From positions 1 to 15,584 of the forward strand of contig JAWWCA010000070.1 of the NCBI GenBank assembly GCA_033720695.1: DNA of 15,584 nt. Reading direction: 5' to 3'. A model generated the notes under the pieces. The model saw only the letters and a program-made list of their open reading frames with translations. It did not search any database and had not been told where the DNA came from. Origin of the DNA: DATGQT01 sp033720695. Its GTDB lineage: Bacteria; Bacteroidota; Rhodothermia; Rhodothermales; Rubricoccaceae. The translations under genes and the position numbers were made by a program. Every line of letters begins with the position of its first letter. Positions within the stretch are counted from its first letter, which is position 1. Positions 15,116-15,584 of this stretch are shown here, one piece after another.

Positions 15116-15584
15116 TCAGTGCGCCAGCGTCATCCGGCCCGTCCGGACGTCGTTGCCGACCTGGAGACGGTACACGTACGTGCCCGCGGCGAGGTCAGAG
15201 GCGTTGAACACGGCGCTGTGCGTGCCGGCCTCCACCCGGCCGTCGACGAGGACGGCGACCTCACGGCCGAGCACGTCGTAGACGGCCAGCCGGACGTCGG
15301 CCGGGGCGGCGACCTCGTAGGAGATCGTCGTCTGGCGCGCGAACGGGTTCGGAGCCACCGCGGCCGGCGCCGAGGCCTCCGCCATCACGGAGAAGTCGGC
15401 GACCTCGGCGACCTCGAAGAGCTCGCCGCTCTGGCTCGCGCCGACGCGCGGGGCCGAGATCGCGATCGTCTCGACGTACGTCGCGCAGTCGGAGCCAGCG
15501 CCGGTGTCGACGAGGGCGAGCGTGAAGTTGTAGTTGCCGCCGGGCGCTGCGCTGGGAACGTTGAGGTTGACGTTGATGGGGGCC
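15116..15584 (-). CDS. T9SS-secreted protein, paralog 4 (N-terminus outside window)
   Basis: These are the last 155 residues of a fourth array member; the frame is open to the window edge. The visible part starts inside the shared module (INVNLNVPSAAPGGNYNFTL, then DCATYVETIAISAPRV) and continues through the linker GASQSGELFEVAEVADFSVM. It ends with the type A T9SS sorting domain (NPFARQTTISYEV, LAVYDVLGREVAVLVD, AGTYVYRLQVGNDVRTG). The linker matches paralog 3 almost exactly, and the DNA of the sorting domain is identical to paralog 2 over 98 nt (15206-15303), so this copy looks mosaic. The N-terminal domain cannot be identified. Internal Met codons near 15388 are not the start, because coding similarity continues upstream. 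Confidence 0.88.
   Translation of the reverse strand, partial: APINVNLNVPSAAPGGNYNFTLALVDTGAGSDCATYVETIAISAPRVGASQSGELFEVAEVADFSVMAEASAPAAVAPNPFARQTTISYEVAAPADVRLAVYDVLGREVAVLVDGRVEAGTHSAVFNASDLAAGTYVYRLQVGNDVRTGRMTLAH
15206..15303 (-). repeat. Sorting-domain DNA repeat, copy in paralog 4
   Basis: These 98 bases are identical to 11882-11979 in paralog 2. They lie within the sorting-domain coding DNA, while the preceding linker DNA of this gene is closer to paralog 3. Together with the copied trailer hairpin this marks a duplicated 3' cassette. Confidence 0.85.

Noticed and set aside
11715..15303. Repeats resembling a CRISPR array
   Set aside because: Repeats are long, far apart, protein-coding and lie at the same place in paralogous genes; no short regularly spaced units or cas genes are present.
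10318..15584. Mobile element carrying the cargo array
   Set aside because: No transposase, integrase, terminal inverted repeats or target duplications were seen; base composition matches the rest of the window.

Overview
The window is very GC-rich and densely coded. Several traits point to a Bacteroidota/Rhodothermota-type organism, possibly close to Rhodothermus, Salinibacter or Rubricoccaceae. These are C-terminal sorting domains of the type IX secretion system (T9SS), a Bacteroidota-style LptD, starts without clear Shine-Dalgarno sequences, and recurring TANC(T/C)TC elements upstream of genes that resemble the Bacteroidota -7 box (TAnnTTTG). The taxonomic placement is an inference; no rRNA gene is present.

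Left part (1-4864, + strand): the 3' end of enolase, a DivIC/FtsB-like divisome protein, a ROK sugar kinase that has lost the family's zinc-binding cysteines, an LptD-type lipopolysaccharide (LPS) assembly protein with only two cysteines in its mature form, and a small BON-domain protein.

Middle (4874-8117, - strand): transcribed from right to left are sucC (succinyl-CoA synthetase beta, no sucD beside it), an orphan ABC-transporter ATPase of the PotA/FbpC type, a GNAT acetyltransferase and a DoxX-family membrane protein. Divergent from sucC, on the + strand, is an LptF/LptG-family permease followed by a PlsC-type acyltransferase (8279-10233). Together with lptD these form an envelope lipid/LPS theme.

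Right part (10318-15584, - strand): a tandem array of at least four paralogous secreted proteins, the last cut by the window edge. The three complete ones each carry a signal peptide, a different N-terminal beta-rich domain, a shared ~97-residue module framed by two cysteines with an [LR]AGGPP signature, and a nearly invariant T9SS type A sorting domain; the truncated fourth shows only the shared C-terminal part. Each gene is followed about 40-55 nt downstream by a related GC-rich hairpin, and parts of the C-terminal coding DNA are identical over 86-98 nt between copies. This points to recent duplication or gene conversion that preserves one export cassette while the exposed front end varies. 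It is the most distinctive feature of the window. No tRNA, rRNA, CRISPR array, insertion sequence or phage gene was recognised.
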